Assembly (NCBI RefSeq): GCF_028657195.3
Contig: NZ_JANCPR020000058.1
Coordinates: 1 to 59,988 of the forward strand
Reading direction: 5' to 3'
DNA: 59,988 nucleotides
Origin: Streptomyces iconiensis
GTDB lineage: Bacteria > Actinomycetota > Actinomycetes > Streptomycetales > Streptomycetaceae
Both the position numbers and the translations under genes were made by a program. The notes beneath the pieces are model-generated. The model ran no database searches and was not told the origin of the DNA. It saw nothing but the letters and a program-made list of their open reading frames with translations. Positions 34,855 to 43,461 of this stretch are shown here, in pieces. Position 1 is the stretch's first letter, and every line of letters starts with the position of its first letter.

Positions 34855-35511
34855 TCAGCGCATGCGGAAGGCCCGCAGGAAAGTGTCCACGCCGTCCGCC
34901 ACGACCTTGTCGACCTCCGTCTGACCCAGGGAACGGGTGCCGTACGCGCTCATCCGGGGCAACTCGTCGTAGACGAGGGCGATGAACTGGTGGGCGGCGC
35001 GCACCGGATCCTTGAGGGACAGAAGCCCGGCGTTGGCCAGCCGGGCGAGGCGGCCGGCCAAAGCCTCGATGAACTGGTCGGGGCCGCTCGCCTGTACCGC
35101 GTCGAACAGGTCCGGGAACCGGACGACTTCCGCGTACAGCAGTCGGCGCACCGCCTCGGACTGCTCGTCGCGGTAGCAGTCGACCAGCTTGCGGGCGACC
35201 GCCTCCAGGCTCGTGCGCAGGTCGGCGGGGCCGGTCGGGAAGAACTCCAGGGCCTCCAGCGCCTTGCCGTTGTCCCTGGCCGCCATCTCGGTCATGACGT
35301 GGCGGAAGAGGTTCTCCTTCGAGCCGAGGTGGTTGTAGATCGTGGGCTTGGCGACCCCCGCCTCGGCCGCGATCGCGTCCACGCTCGCCTGCGCGTAGCC
35401 GACCTGCGAGAAGACACGGAGCGCCGCCTCCACGATCGCCCGCCGCTTGTCCAGTCGGCCCCGTTCTGCCGAGGGAGTTCCACTTCGCTTCGCGGGATCG
35501 CCAGCAATCAT
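34855..35511 (-). CDS. TetR-family regulator
   Basis: A 218-residue repressor. The N-terminal helix-turn-helix reads RRAIVEAALRVFSQVGYAQASVDAIAAEAGVAKPTIYNHLGSKENLFRHV, and the C-terminal ligand domain is mainly helical (AefR-like C-terminal region). It is divergent from the MFS exporter gene (79 bases between starts) and a perfect palindrome sits between them, the classic layout of a repressor controlling an efflux pump in response to the product. ATG 35511 begins MIAGDPAKRSG; a shorter start is possible. Confidence 0.92.
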   Translation of the reverse strand: MIAGDPAKRSGTPSAERGRLDKRRAIVEAALRVFSQVGYAQASVDAIAAEAGVAKPTIYNHLGSKENLFRHVMTEMAARDNGKALEALEFFPTGPADLRTSLEAVARKLVDCYRDEQSEAVRRLLYAEVVRFPDLFDAVQASGPDQFIEALAGRLARLANAGLLSLKDPVRAAHQFIALVYDELPRMSAYGTRSLGQTEVDKVVADGVDTFLRAFRMR

Positions 35512-35541
35512 GCCGCCATGCTACCGTCCCAGCAACGGAAT

Positions 35542-35557
35542 TGAACTACCTAGTTCA
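35542..35557. promoter_or_regulatory. Candidate TetR operator
   Basis: TGAACTACCTAGTTCA is a perfect 7-2-7 palindrome in the short region between the divergent TetR and MFS genes, 33 bases before the MFS start. TetR sites of the AACTA...TAGTT type are common next to such pumps. Confidence 0.75.
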
Positions 35558-35590
35558 TTCTTACTGGACGCGAAGTACAAAGGAGTCCCC

Positions 35591-37066
35591 GTGTCTGTAA
35601 ATCAAGCGGAGGAGAGCGCTCCAGCGCGGCTCGACGCCGCGCTGCTCACCGTCGTCGGCGTGATGGTGCTCGGCGGGATGATGTCGTATCTGGACGCGAC
35701 CATCGTCAACGTCGGAATCAGCACTCTGGGCGGGGAATTCGACGCACCGCTCGCGACCATCGAATGGGTCACCACCGGCTACCTGCTCGCGGTCGCCTTC
35801 GCCATCCCGCTCGCCTCCTGGGCCACCGTCCGCTTCGGCGCCAAACGCATGTGGCTGCTGGGACTCACGCTCTTCCTCGCCGGATCGGCACTGTGCGCCC
35901 TCGCATGGAACGCCGAGAGCCTGATCGCCTTCCGCATCCTGCAGGGCCTCGGTGGCGGCATGGTCGACCCGATCATGATGACCGTGGTGGCACGCGCCGC
36001 AGGACCGAAGCGGATCGGCCGCGTGATGGGACTCATCTCGATCCCCATCACCCTCGGCCCCGTCGTCGGACCCCTCATCGGCGGCGTACTGCTCGAACAG
36101 CTCTCCTGGCAGTGGCTGTTCCTGGTCAACCTCCCCTTCGCACTGGCCGCCATCCTCCTCGCACTCCGCGTACTGCCCGCCGACCCACCGCGCGACGGCA
36201 CCCCGGAACCACTGGACATCCTCGGCGTGCTGCTGCTCTGCCCCGGCTTCGCCGCACTCGTCTTCGCCCTCTCCCAGGCGGGCGCCGGCGGCTTCGGCAG
36301 CCCTCAGGTGATCGCCGGGCTCGCCGGCGGCCTGCTGCTCTTCACCGGCTACGCCTTCCACGCACTGCGCACTGCCAAGACCCCGCTGCTGGACCTGCGG
36401 CTCTTCTCCAGCAAGGGCTTCACAGCCAGCGTGACCACCATGTTCCTGCTCGGCGGCGGACTGTTCTCCCTGCTCTTCCTGCTGCCGCTCTACTACCAGG
36501 ACGTACACGGGCGTTCGGTCCTGGAGTCCGGCCTGCTGCTGGCGCCGCTGGGACTCGGCACCCTGATCGGCATGCCCGTGGCCGGCAAGCTCGCGGACAC
36601 CTACGGAGCCAGGCGCCTCGTCCCGACCGGCGCCGTACTCATCGCAGCAGGCTCCCTCGTCTTCACCCAGTCAGGGCCCGACACCTCACAACTCCCGCTC
36701 ACCCTCGCCCAGTTGGCAGCCGGATTCGGAATGGGACTGGTGGGCGCACCCACCATGGGCTCGGCCTACCGCACCGTTCCCAGCGACGCGGTCGGCGGCG
36801 CCACCGGCGCGATCTTCATCCTCAACCAGATCGGCGCCTCACTCGGCATCGCCGTCATCGTGCTGATCCTCCAGGGCAACGGCACGCACACCGCACCGAC
36901 CGTCCAGTCCTTCGGCAACGCCTTCTGGTGGCCCTTCGCCGCCGCCGCGGTGGTCTTCCTCACCGGACTGCTCCTCCCCGGCAAACCCCGCCCCACCCCG
37001 TCCGGCGACCCCGCACCGTCCGACACCCCGGCCCCGCACGACGATCTGGTGCCCGACCGGACCTGA
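35591..37066 (+). CDS. MFS drug exporter, DHA2 (EmrB/QacA) family
   Basis: A 491-residue membrane protein with about 14 hydrophobic helices. Family landmarks are MMSYLDATIVNVGISTLGGEF in helix 1, WVTTGYLLAVAFAIPLASW in helix 2, FRILQGLGGGMVDPIMMTVVARAAG in helix 4 and GPVVGPLIGGVLLEQLSWQWLFLVNLPF (motif C). It probably exports the polyketide and gives self-resistance. GTG 35591 has AAAGGAG at 5 bases; upstream in-frame codons overlap the operator. The hydrophilic C-terminus is Pro/Asp-rich. Confidence 0.94.
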   Translation: MSVNQAEESAPARLDAALLTVVGVMVLGGMMSYLDATIVNVGISTLGGEFDAPLATIEWVTTGYLLAVAFAIPLASWATVRFGAKRMWLLGLTLFLAGSALCALAWNAESLIAFRILQGLGGGMVDPIMMTVVARAAGPKRIGRVMGLISIPITLGPVVGPLIGGVLLEQLSWQWLFLVNLPFALAAILLALRVLPADPPRDGTPEPLDILGVLLLCPGFAALVFALSQAGAGGFGSPQVIAGLAGGLLLFTGYAFHALRTAKTPLLDLRLFSSKGFTASVTTMFLLGGGLFSLLFLLPLYYQDVHGRSVLESGLLLAPLGLGTLIGMPVAGKLADTYGARRLVPTGAVLIAAGSLVFTQSGPDTSQLPLTLAQLAAGFGMGLVGAPTMGSAYRTVPSDAVGGATGAIFILNQIGASLGIAVIVLILQGNGTHTAPTVQSFGNAFWWPFAAAAVVFLTGLLLPGKPRPTPSGDPAPSDTPAPHDDLVPDRT

Positions 37067-37152
37067 CCACGGCGGCGGCCCCGCCACGGGGCGCTCTCTC
37101 CCCGCCCCCCAACGCCGCCGGGCGCCGCCCGGCCCTTGCCAAGGAGCCCAGC

Positions 37153-38196
37153 ATGGCCAGATCCGCCGATGTCCCCCTGTCCGTACTTGATGTGGTTCCC
37201 GTCTTCGAGGAAGGCTCGGCGACCGGCGCGCTGCGAGACACCGTCGCCCTCGCGCCCAGGATCGAGGAACTCGGCTACCTGCGCTACTGGGTCGCCGAGC
37301 ACCACAACATCCCGAGCCTGGCCACCTCAGCGCCCGCCATTCTCGTCGGGCGCCTCGCAGCCGCCACCACCACGCTGCGTGTCGGGTCCGGGGGCGTGCT
37401 GCTGCCCAATCACCCTCCGCTCGTGGTCTCAGAACAGTTCGGCACCCTGGAGGCGCTGTACTCCGGCCGGATCGACCTGGGACTGGGCCGGGCCTCCGGC
37501 ACCGACCCGATCACCGCCCGCGCGCTGCGCCGCGTACCGGAGGGCACCGACGACGACTTCCCGTCCCGGATCAGGGAGTTAAGCGGCTACTTCGCCCCCG
37601 GCACCCCAACCACCGGTATCACCGCGGTCCCGGCAGAGGACGGCAGGCCGGACCTGTGGGTTCTGGGGTCGAGCCCGTCCAGCGCTGAGCTGGCGGGCGC
37701 GCTCGGACTGCCGTACGCCTTCGCCCATCAGATCAACCCGCACGCGACCGCCACCGCCCTCGACCACTACCGCATGGCCTTCCGGCCCTCGGCGCAGCTC
37801 GACCGGCCGCGCAACCTGATCGCCGTCCTCACCACCGTCGCCGACACCGACGAGGCGGCATGGCGGGTGGCCTCGCCCTATCTGCTCGGCAAGCTGCGGA
37901 TGCAGACGGTCCAGCGCTTCGACGCCTTCCCTTCCGAGGGGACGTCCGCCGCGCACACGTACAGCTCCACGGAGCGCACCTTCCTCCAAGACCTCGCCGA
38001 GCCACAACTCATCGGAGGGCCACGGACCGTACGCGACAAACTCACCGCCCTCCTCCAGCACACCGGCGCCGACGAGGTGATGGCGCTGACGATCGTCCCC
38101 GACCAGGAGGACCGACTGCGCTCCTTCGCCCTCCTCGCGGAAGCCGCCGCCGGAGTGCGGCCCGTGTCTGCCGAGGGCGCTTCAGCGCGGCTTTAG
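37153..38196 (+). CDS. LLM-class (luciferase-like) flavin-dependent monooxygenase
   Basis: A 347-residue TIM-barrel enzyme of the bacterial luciferase superfamily, MsnO8-like. It begins DVPLSVLDVVPVFEEGSATGALRDTVALAPRIEELGYLRYWVAEHHN and continues SGGVLLPNHPPLVVSEQFGTLEALYSGRIDLGLGRASGTD. It uses reduced FMN from a separate reductase to oxidise a substrate; in an abyssomicin-type cluster it may be a tailoring or Baeyer-Villiger-like step. ATG 37153 has AAGGAG at 6 bases. A TTA codon is in frame at 37579-37581. It lies 86 bases downstream of the MFS gene and 48 bases before the ABC binding protein. Confidence 0.92.
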   Translation: MARSADVPLSVLDVVPVFEEGSATGALRDTVALAPRIEELGYLRYWVAEHHNIPSLATSAPAILVGRLAAATTTLRVGSGGVLLPNHPPLVVSEQFGTLEALYSGRIDLGLGRASGTDPITARALRRVPEGTDDDFPSRIRELSGYFAPGTPTTGITAVPAEDGRPDLWVLGSSPSSAELAGALGLPYAFAHQINPHATATALDHYRMAFRPSAQLDRPRNLIAVLTTVADTDEAAWRVASPYLLGKLRMQTVQRFDAFPSEGTSAAHTYSSTERTFLQDLAEPQLIGGPRTVRDKLTALLQHTGADEVMALTIVPDQEDRLRSFALLAEAAAGVRPVSAEGASARL

Positions 38197-38244
38197 AACC
38201 GCCGGTGACAATGCCGCACCCCACCACGCGCAGCCGGAGCAGGA

Positions 38245-39894
38245 ATGGACTCGTGTCGCACCATGCAACGAGCCACGCCCCCGTCCACCTTTGTCGCGCT
38301 CGCCCTCCTCGCCGTCACCGCGTGCGGCTCCAGCGGTGGCACCGGAAGCTCTCCGGACGCCGTGCGGCCACGCGACGGTGGCAGCCTCACCTACGCAGAG
38401 AGCCAGGAACCCGGCTGCTGGGACCCGCACAGCAGTTCCGAGGACAGCACCGCTTTCGTCCAGCGCCCCGTCTTCGACTCGCTCGTCCACCAGACTCCGG
38501 ACGGCGCACTGGAACCGTGGCTGGCCAGCTCGTGGCGGACCGGCAAGGGCGGACGTGCCTACACCTTCACCCTGCGCCGCGATGTGATCTTCCACGACGG
38601 TTCGCGGATGGACGCCGCCGCGGTCAAGGCCAACTTCGACCACATCACCGCCAAGACCACCCGCTCCCAGTACGCAGCAGGGCTGCTGGGTCCCTACGAG
38701 GGCACCACGGTGGAGGGCACGTACCGGGTCACTGTCCGCTTCAGCCGGCCGTTCGAACCATTTCTCCAGGCCGCCAGCACGACCTATCTGGGCATCGCCT
38801 CACCCGCCTCGTTGAAGGCGGGTCAGGCTGCGCTGTGCGCCGGCACCGGCTCCGTCGGATCCGGCCCGTTCAAGGCCGGGCGCTACGTGCGGGGACAGCA
38901 GCGCGCCTACGCCAGAAACCCCCGTTACGCCTGGCCTCCCCAGAGCGCGAACCACTCCGGCCCGGCCCGGCTGAACTCTTTGACGATCCGTTTCCTCACC
39001 GACGACACCACCCGTGTGGGCGCGCTCACCTCGGACCAGGTCGACGCGGTGGCGGCGATCCCACCCCATCAGGTCGGCATCCTCACCAGGAACGCGCAGC
39101 TCAAGACGGTCAGCAAAGCGATACCCGGAGCCGTCAACGCCTTCTACCTCAACACCAGGAGCAGTCCCTTCTCCGACCCGCGCGTGCGCAAGGCGTTCCA
39201 GCGCGCGATCGACTTCAGCACGCTGGCCAAGGCGATCTTCCAGGGCGCCAACTCTCGTGCCTGGTCCCTGCTTTCTCCCTCCACGCCGAACGGCTACGCG
39301 CCCGCCGAGGCAGGGCGCCGACCGTACGACCCGCGGCTCGCGGCACGTCTGCTGGACGCGGCGGGCTGGACAGGGCGGGACGCCGAGGGCTATCGGACCA
39401 AAGACGGAGACCGACTCACCGTGGTCGCCCCGGTGTACGGCACGGCATCCCTCTTCACCCAGGCGGTACAGGGTGCCCTCAAGCGGGCCGGCATCCACCT
39501 CGACGTCGTCGAGTCCGCCGACGCGGCGGAGGTCTCCACCCGCCTGAGCCAGGGGCGGTACGACGTGGTGCAGACTTCCTGGGCACGCGGCGACGGCGAC
39601 GTCCTCAGCCAGTTCCTCCTGTCCACCGCGGACCCCGCGTACGGCGGACGCAACTTCTCCGCGCTCAGCGACCCCCTCCTCGACCGCTGGCTCAAAGCCG
39701 CCCAGACCGCACGTTCGGCGAAGCAGCGGACGCTGTACTACGCGAAGATCCAAGAGCGTGTCCTCGACGAAGCGGTCGCGGTGCCCGCCTACATCCCCAC
39801 CGGGTCGGTGGCCCACAGCACACGGGTCCACGGTCTCCGGCTGAGCATCTCGGCATGGCCCGAGTTCTATGAAGTGTGGGTGGAGGACCGCTGA
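38245..39894 (+). CDS. ABC importer substrate-binding lipoprotein, oligopeptide (family 5) type
   Basis: A 549-residue extracellular binding protein. The signal peptide ends in a lipobox (LAVTACGSS, Cys near residue 33), and the mature domain has DGGSLTYAESQEPGCWDPHSS, YTFTLRRDVIFHDGSRMDAAAVKANFDHI, YLNTRSSPFSDPRVRKAFQRAIDFSTLAKAIF, typical of DppA/OppA. ATG 38245 has GGAG at 5 bases; the ATG at 38263 is an alternative. Its stop overlaps the permease start (TGATG). Abyssomicin-type clusters carry the same four-gene importer; its substrate is unknown. Confidence 0.92.
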   Translation: MDSCRTMQRATPPSTFVALALLAVTACGSSGGTGSSPDAVRPRDGGSLTYAESQEPGCWDPHSSSEDSTAFVQRPVFDSLVHQTPDGALEPWLASSWRTGKGGRAYTFTLRRDVIFHDGSRMDAAAVKANFDHITAKTTRSQYAAGLLGPYEGTTVEGTYRVTVRFSRPFEPFLQAASTTYLGIASPASLKAGQAALCAGTGSVGSGPFKAGRYVRGQQRAYARNPRYAWPPQSANHSGPARLNSLTIRFLTDDTTRVGALTSDQVDAVAAIPPHQVGILTRNAQLKTVSKAIPGAVNAFYLNTRSSPFSDPRVRKAFQRAIDFSTLAKAIFQGANSRAWSLLSPSTPNGYAPAEAGRRPYDPRLAARLLDAAGWTGRDAEGYRTKDGDRLTVVAPVYGTASLFTQAVQGALKRAGIHLDVVESADAAEVSTRLSQGRYDVVQTSWARGDGDVLSQFLLSTADPAYGGRNFSALSDPLLDRWLKAAQTARSAKQRTLYYAKIQERVLDEAVAVPAYIPTGSVAHSTRVHGLRLSISAWPEFYEVWVEDR

Positions 39895-40844
39895 TGGCGG
39901 CAGCCGTACGCCTCGTCGCGCGCCGGGTCGCGGCTGCCGTCCTGGTCCTCTGGGGCGCGGCGAGCTGCGCCTTCTTCATCCTCCAGCTCGTCCCTGGCGA
40001 CCCGGTGAACGCCATCGTCGGCAGCGACGCCATGGTCGGGGCGGAGCAACGGGACGCGATCCGCCGCCAGTACGGCCTCGACCAGCCGTTGTTCGATCAG
40101 TACGTGGGATACCTGCGTCATGTCGTACACGGCGAACTGGGCGATTCCTACCAACTCCAGCAGCCGGTCTCCGCCGTGCTGTCGCATCAGCTCCCACCCA
40201 CCGCGGAACTCACTTTCTGGACCGCTCTGTCGGCGATCCTGGGCGCCGTGCTCGTGACGATCCTGACCTCAGGCCGGTCGCAACGGCCGCGTCGTATCAG
40301 TACGGTGGTGGAACTCGTCATCATCTCCACCCCGTCCTTCTGGCTCGGGATCATGCTTCTGACGGTCTTCTCCTTCCGGCTGGGCTGGCTGCCCGTTTCG
40401 GACAGCGGCGACGGCCGTTCGCTGATCCTGCCGGTGGTCACGCTGGCGCTGCCGATGGCTGCGCTGCTCACCCAAGTGATGCGCGAGGGGCTGCTCACGG
40501 CCATGGAAGAGCCCTTCGTGCTGTCGGCCCGCGCACGCGGGCTGGCCGAGCACACGGTGCGGTCCCGGCATGCGCTGCGCCATGCCGCGCTTCCCGCGCT
40601 GACGCTCGCCGGCTGGTTCACCGGCACCCTGCTCGGCGGAGCGGTGGTCGTCGAGAACGTCTTCGCCAGGCCCGGCATCGGACGCATCACGCTCCAGGCG
40701 GTCAGGGACCGCGATCTGCCCGTCGTGCAGGGCGTGGTGCTGCTCTCCGCCGTGGTGTTCGTCGTCATCAGCGCGGTGGTGGAGACGCTGTACGTGGCCG
40801 TGGACCCCCGGCTGCGCCGAGGGACGGGGGTGCGGGCCGCGTGA
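39894..40844 (+). CDS. ABC importer permease, DppB/OppB type
   Basis: A 316-residue integral membrane protein with about six helices. The N-terminal signature reads RRVAAAVLVLWGAASCAFFILQLVPGDPVNAIVG and the cytoplasmic EAA-like loop is LLTAMEEPFVLSARARGLAEHTVRSRHALRHAALPAL. The start overlaps the upstream stop by one base, and its TGA overlaps the next ATG, so the importer genes are tightly coupled. Confidence 0.94.
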   Translation: MAAAVRLVARRVAAAVLVLWGAASCAFFILQLVPGDPVNAIVGSDAMVGAEQRDAIRRQYGLDQPLFDQYVGYLRHVVHGELGDSYQLQQPVSAVLSHQLPPTAELTFWTALSAILGAVLVTILTSGRSQRPRRISTVVELVIISTPSFWLGIMLLTVFSFRLGWLPVSDSGDGRSLILPVVTLALPMAALLTQVMREGLLTAMEEPFVLSARARGLAEHTVRSRHALRHAALPALTLAGWFTGTLLGGAVVVENVFARPGIGRITLQAVRDRDLPVVQGVVLLSAVVFVVISAVVETLYVAVDPRLRRGTGVRAA

Positions 40845-41713
40845 TGTCCGCAGGAACCCGGGGACCGGGCCGACGGTGCAGCCGGCCGGGGCCGGGAGGA
40901 CAGGGCCGGTCGCGGCCCGCCGTCCTTCTCGCGGCGGCCTTCCTGACGCTCGTCGTCCTGTTCGCGCTGTTCCCCGCGCTCTTCACCAGCGGTGACCCGG
41001 CCGACACCGATCCCGTGCACGCCTTCGCACCGCCGAGCGCCCAGCACTTCTTCGGAACCGATCAGCTCGGCCGCGACGTACTCACCCGGAGCGTGCACGG
41101 CACCCGCTACTCCCTCGCGATCGGCGCAGCCGCCACCGCCATCGCGATGGTGACGGCGACGGTGTGGGGACTGGCCGCGGCCTTGCTGGGCCGGTTCGCC
41201 GACGCGGTCCTGATGCGCGTCGCCGATGTGTTCCTCGCGCTGCCCGGCCTCCTGCTGGCGCTCATGGTGATCCTTGTCATGGACAAGGGCGCCCTGAGCA
41301 CCACGGCGGCGGTCGCCGCCGGCACCGCTCCTGGGCTCGCCCGTGTCGTCAGGGCTCAGGCGCTGGTGGTGCGGCTGTCCGGCTACGTCGAGTCGGCGAT
41401 CGCACTCGGCGTCCGCACACCGCTGACGGTGCTGCGGCACATCCTGCCCAACGCGCTGAGCCCGCTGCTCGTGCTGGCGCCGGTCTCTCTCGGCACGTCC
41501 ATATCCGCCGGGGCCGCCCTGAGCTACCTGGGCCTCGGCCTCCAGCCGCCGACGCCCGAATGGGGAACGATGTTGACCGAAAGCCAGGCTTATCTCCAAC
41601 AGGGCTGGTGGACAGCTCTCTTCCCCGGCCTGCTGCTGGTGGCCACGGTCCTCGCCGTCACCGCGGTCGGCGGGCACGTGGGCGGCCATGCAAGGGGGCG
41701 GGTTCTCTCTTGA
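40844..41713 (+). CDS. ABC importer permease, DppC/OppC type
   Basis: A 289-residue membrane protein. After a Gly/Arg-rich N-terminus it has a first helix (LLAAAFLTLVVLFALFPALF), the segment HFFGTDQLGRDVLTRSVHGTRYSLAIG typical of DppC, and the EAA loop YVESAIALGVRTPLTVLRHILPNALSPLLV. It overlaps the permease upstream (ATGA) and the ATPase downstream (TTGA). Confidence 0.94.
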   Translation: MSAGTRGPGRRCSRPGPGGQGRSRPAVLLAAAFLTLVVLFALFPALFTSGDPADTDPVHAFAPPSAQHFFGTDQLGRDVLTRSVHGTRYSLAIGAAATAIAMVTATVWGLAAALLGRFADAVLMRVADVFLALPGLLLALMVILVMDKGALSTTAAVAAGTAPGLARVVRAQALVVRLSGYVESAIALGVRTPLTVLRHILPNALSPLLVLAPVSLGTSISAGAALSYLGLGLQPPTPEWGTMLTESQAYLQQGWWTALFPGLLLVATVLAVTAVGGHVGGHARGRVLS

Positions 41714-43398
41714 CGGCCACCTCGGACCGGACGAACACGGCGCCGCCCCCGCTGTTGGACGTGACAGGACTCAATGTCCGCTTCGACGACGGCCCCACGC
41801 CCGTCCACGCCGTACGGGATGCCTCGTTCTCACTGAACGCCGGCCGCTGTCTGGCCCTGGTCGGCGAGTCCGGCTCGGGCAAGTCCGTGCTCGCCCGCTC
41901 CCTGCTGGGGCTCGCAGGACCCGACGCGACGGTCACGGCCGACCAGTTGCGGATCGCCGGGTACGACGCCCGCTCCTTCGGGCCCCGCGAATGGCGCGCC
42001 GTCCGGGGGAGGCGGATCGGGCTCGTTGCTCAGGATGCCCTGACCGCCCTCGACCCGGTGCGCCCCGTGGGCCGGGAGATAGCCGAACCGCTGCTCGCCC
42101 ACCACATCGTGCCGAGGCGTGCCGTGAGAGCCCGGGTGCTGGAACTGCTGGACCGGGTCGGCATGCCGGAGCCGGGGGCCCGGGCCAAGGACCGTCCGCA
42201 CCAGTTGTCGGGCGGGCAGCGGCAGCGGGCCCTGATCGCCTCGGCGCTGGCCGCTGATCCCGACACGCTGATCGCCGATGAGCCGACCACGGCACTGGAC
42301 GCGTCCGTACAGGCACGCATCCTCAGGCTCCTGGGCGAGTTGACGCGCGACGGGATGGCGCTGCTGCTGATCTCGCACGACCTCACGGTGGTCGAGGCGC
42401 TGGCGGACGAGGTCGCCGTGGTACAGGACGGGCGGATCGTGGAGTCCGGGCCGACGGCGCGCGTGCTGGAAGCACCCCGGCATGTCTGCACCAGGAAACT
42501 GCTGGCGGCCGTCACGGGCGCCCGGCGCCGCACCGCTCTGCCACCAGGCCCGGCCACGGGCGGCACGCCGCTGCTCCAGGTCACGGATGTGGTGCGCACC
42601 TTTCAGGAGTCCAGGGGCGTGCGCAGGACAGCCGTGGACGGGGTGTCGTTCAGCCTGCGCGACGGGGAGGCACTGGGCCTGGTCGGGGAGTCCGGGTCCG
42701 GCAAGTCCACTCTCGCCCGGATGGTGCTGGGCCTGCTGGAGCCTGACGCGGGTTCCGTGCGGTTGGCCGGCGAGCCCTGGAGCGCGGTACCTGAGCGCGA
42801 CCGGCGTCGCCGGCGGCACGCGCTGCAACTCGTGCCGCAGGACCCGCTCAGCTCCTTCGACCCGCGTTGGCCGGTGGCCCGCGTCATCGGAGAGGCGCTC
42901 GCCGCGGCGGGGCGACCGCGCCGGGACCGTGCGGCCCTGACGCGGGCCCTGCTGGAGCGGGTCGGCCTCTCCCCGGAGCATGTGACGTACTCCCCGCGGG
43001 CCCTGTCCGGCGGGCAGCGGCAGCGGGTGGCACTGGCCCGCGCGCTCGCCTCCGGGCCGCGCCTGCTGGTGTGCGACGAGCCGGTTTCCGCCCTGGATGT
43101 CACCGCACAGGCCCAAGTGCTCGACCTGCTGCGGAAGTTACGGGCGGAACTGGGCCTGGCCACGCTCTTCGTCTCGCACGACCTGACCGCGCTCCGGGGG
43201 GTGTGCGAGCGGGTGATGGTGATGCATGACGGGCGGATCGTGGAATCAGGCCCGGTTGCCGAGGTCTTCGCCGCGCCCCGGCACCCGTACACCCGCGCGC
43301 TGCTGGAGGCGGTGCCCCGGCGGCTCAGGGCCGTCCGGCACCCGAAGGCCCCGCTCCGTCTCGCGGATGCGGCCGAGCCTGCACAAGGACGGCTTTAG
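41710..43398 (+). CDS. ABC importer ATPase with two nucleotide-binding domains (DppD-DppF fusion)
   Basis: A 562-residue protein joining the two oligopeptide-importer ATPases in one chain. NBD1 (about 15-265) has Walker A GESGSGKSVLARSLLG, signature LSGGQRQRALIASALAADPDTLIADEPTTALD. NBD2 (about 285-550) has GESGSGKSTLARMVLG, LSGGQRQRVALARALASGPRLLVCDEPVSALD and ends HPYTRALLEAVP. A TTG at 41710 overlapping the permease stop is the likely start. A TTA codon is in frame at 43138-43140. It completes the four-gene importer. Confidence 0.94.
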   Translation: MTATSDRTNTAPPPLLDVTGLNVRFDDGPTPVHAVRDASFSLNAGRCLALVGESGSGKSVLARSLLGLAGPDATVTADQLRIAGYDARSFGPREWRAVRGRRIGLVAQDALTALDPVRPVGREIAEPLLAHHIVPRRAVRARVLELLDRVGMPEPGARAKDRPHQLSGGQRQRALIASALAADPDTLIADEPTTALDASVQARILRLLGELTRDGMALLLISHDLTVVEALADEVAVVQDGRIVESGPTARVLEAPRHVCTRKLLAAVTGARRRTALPPGPATGGTPLLQVTDVVRTFQESRGVRRTAVDGVSFSLRDGEALGLVGESGSGKSTLARMVLGLLEPDAGSVRLAGEPWSAVPERDRRRRRHALQLVPQDPLSSFDPRWPVARVIGEALAAAGRPRRDRAALTRALLERVGLSPEHVTYSPRALSGGQRQRVALARALASGPRLLVCDEPVSALDVTAQAQVLDLLRKLRAELGLATLFVSHDLTALRGVCERVMVMHDGRIVESGPVAEVFAAPRHPYTRALLEAVPRRLRAVRHPKAPLRLADAAEPAQGRL

Positions 43399-43461
43399 AT
43401 CCGGCCAATCACGGCCTGCGAGCCTCGCCCCGCCAGGTCCGATCGAGCCGGGGGAACCACC

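Noticed and set aside
35764..37152. Upstream extension of the luciferase-like monooxygenase frame
   Set aside because: It is the Arg/Pro-rich shadow frame of the MFS exporter; ATG 37153 with AAGGAG is the clear start.
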